Shown: one piece after another, positions 62,939 to 64,000 of the stretch | How the letters are laid out: every line of letters begins with the position of its first letter | How positions within the stretch are numbered: position 1 is the stretch's first letter | Assembly (NCBI GenBank): GCA_963808705.1 | Contig: CAWEHB010000016.1 | Span: 868,001-932,000, forward strand | DNA: 64,000 bases | Direction: 5' to 3' | Source: JASHPR01 sp963808705 | GTDB lineage: Bacteria > Actinomycetota > Actinomycetes > Streptosporangiales > Streptosporangiaceae | The notes under the pieces: model-generated | Database searches by the model: none | What the model saw: only the letters and a program-made list of their open reading frames with translations | What the model was told of the DNA's origin: nothing | Program-made: the position numbers and the translations under genes

Positions 62939-63027
62939 GCCGGCCCCGCCTCCGTCCGGCGCTCGTCGTTCTCTGCCCCGGACAGGTCGCTGGTGACCGC
63001 GCGCCCTCCGCTAGCGCGCGCCTTCCG

Positions 63028-63777
63028 TCAGGACCGGGCTAGCTTCAGCAGGAACTCGAGCACGCCGTGGTTCTGCGTGGTCACGAAGCCGGTGAAGCTG
63101 GGGTTCGGGATATCCCAGTCCGCGAACAGGATGGGGATCGATCCCGACATCTCGATCTTGCCCGATGCGCGCTCGGCGGACAGCGGGAACGTCACCGCCC
63201 GGGTGCGCCCGTGCAGGGTGAGGTCGGCCCTGACGGTGTAGGTCTTGATCACGCCGGGCGCGGGCAGCGGCGCGAGCGCGATCGGCCGGGCCAGCGTGAG
63301 CGTCCCGGTCGGGTAGGCGGACGTGTCCATGATCCGGCCCCGGAACTGCACGTCGCGCTCGCTCTCGTCGCTCTTGATGGTGGCCATCGCCGCGGTGAAG
63401 GTGCCCGCGGTCACCGTGGTGCCGCTGATCGTGATGTGGCCGGTGACAGCGCTGGTCCGGCCGACCGCGACGTGGTTCTGCCCGAACAGCACCTCCTTCA
63501 CCCGGTAGCCCACGACCGACCCGGTCGAGGTGTTCCAGGTCCCGGCCACCGGCGTGGCGGCCGACTCGCCGGCGGTGGCCGAGCCTCCCGCGGCGGCCGA
63601 GCCTCCGGCGGCGGCCGAGCCGGTGCCGGAACCCGCCGACTTCAAGCCCAGCGGCGCGGGCGTGGGCCCGGAGATGACGTGGATGTAGAGGAACGTGCCG
63701 CCAACGGCCAGCACCACGACCGCGGCCGCGGCGCCCACCAGCCACAGCGCCCACCGGCGCCGTCTCGACCATGCCAT
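63028..63777 (-). CDS. YceI-family protein, membrane-anchored
   Basis: The protein of about 249 residues has a basic N-terminus and a membrane segment (WALWLVGAAAAVVVLAVGGT), then a Gly/Ala/Ser-rich linker with GSAAAGG repeats. The YceI lipocalin-like barrel follows (AGTWNTSTGSVVGYRVKEVL, TSAVTGHITISGTTVTAGTF, DVQFRGRIMDTSAYPTGTLT, SFTGFVTTQNHGVLEFLLKL). YceI proteins bind polyisoprenoid or other lipids outside the membrane. The ATG at 63777 has AGGAG upstream; the frame is open further, but without homology. Confidence 0.92.
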   Translation of the reverse strand: MAWSRRRRWALWLVGAAAAVVVLAVGGTFLYIHVISGPTPAPLGLKSAGSGTGSAAAGGSAAAGGSATAGESAATPVAGTWNTSTGSVVGYRVKEVLFGQNHVAVGRTSAVTGHITISGTTVTAGTFTAAMATIKSDESERDVQFRGRIMDTSAYPTGTLTLARPIALAPLPAPGVIKTYTVRADLTLHGRTRAVTFPLSAERASGKIEMSGSIPILFADWDIPNPSFTGFVTTQNHGVLEFLLKLARS

Positions 63778-63954
63778 GCTGCGACTCCTCGGTTTTGACC
63801 AACCCGGTCCAGACCGGCCGCTCCCGGCGACGCCGGCCCCGATGCGTCGCGTTGCGGTTCGTAAGCGTGGCATGGCCTGCTGGCCGGATGCTGAGCGTTG
63901 GCTCTGCGCCGCCGCTGAGCAGGCGGCCGGGCCGCCGGGATCGACGGCGCGGGC

Positions 63955-64000
63955 TCAGACCCGAGGCAGCACCTCGGTGGCGATCAGCTCAAGGTGATCA
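63955..64000 (-). CDS. C-terminus of an LLM-class oxidoreductase (runs off the window)
   Basis: Only the last 15 codons are inside: DHLELIATEVLPRV then stop. This ending is typical of luciferase-like flavin-dependent oxidoreductases. The rest of the gene lies to the right. Assignment rests on this short match. Confidence 0.5.
   Translation of the reverse strand, partial: DHLELIATEVLPRV

Overview
The window is a chromosomal segment of a high-GC actinobacterium. Evidence: strongly GC-rich third codon positions, frequent GTG/TTG starts, many 4-base ATGA/GTGA overlaps, and lineage-typical families (a DUF397 / XRE-DUF5753 / HATPase cluster, an F420/LLM-type oxidoreductase, a mycothiol-dependent nitroreductase, a deazaflavin-dependent nitroreductase, a TIGR02960-type ECF sigma factor). 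A species cannot be named from the sequence. No tRNA or rRNA gene was seen.

Layout. 1-8.4 kb: 5' end of polyphosphate kinase, an LLM oxidoreductase with an apparent frameshift, an orphan JetD-like Toprim protein (Wadjet family), a DinB remnant, a ferredoxin reductase, dxs, an ASCH protein and an MFS exporter. 8.6-13.5 kb: a single-chain chorismate mutase / prephenate dehydratase / DAHP synthase fusion and aconitase; the aconitase promoter is flanked by two palindromes. 13.8-25.9 kb: a secreted S53 peptidase, fumarylacetoacetase (with 22-bp repeat arrays between them), a CopD-type membrane protein, an APC permease, small metabolic enzymes, and an HxlR regulator divergent from a metallo-beta-lactamase-fold hydrolase. 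25.9-32.4 kb is the accessory region: the DUF397/XRE/HATPase locus followed by a decayed type I-G (formerly I-U) CRISPR-Cas locus. It has three repeats, one split by a 1.57-kb insertion sequence, plus csb2 and an N-terminally rearranged csb1, with no cas3, csx17, cas1 or cas2 in the window.

32.4-46.5 kb: a phospholipase-C-like phosphoesterase, redox enzymes, a DUF2332 protein, then a LacI-controlled xylose operon (lacI, amidotransferase-like, xylB, xylA) divergent from an APC permease translationally coupled to an M24-fold protein lacking metal ligands. 46.8-51 kb: a candidate Rel/Spo-like effector with a small downstream partner, convergent with a membrane-anchored protein carrying about two dozen Trp-containing octapeptides. 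51-64 kb: a TrpB2-like enzyme, an ECF sigma factor, a class III aminotransferase, a coupled four-gene module (two unknown proteins, a MoxR-type AAA ATPase and a VWA/DUF2201 protein), a DUF998 membrane protein, a LigD-type polymerase, a YceI protein and the 3' end of an LLM-type oxidoreductase.

Most noteworthy are the trifunctional aromatic-pathway fusion, the IS-split CRISPR repeat with a compensatory stem change, the Rel/Spo-like effector pair, the MoxR-VWA module, and a mobile leader repeat placed directly in front of two unrelated genes. All calls come from reading the sequence; no database search was run.
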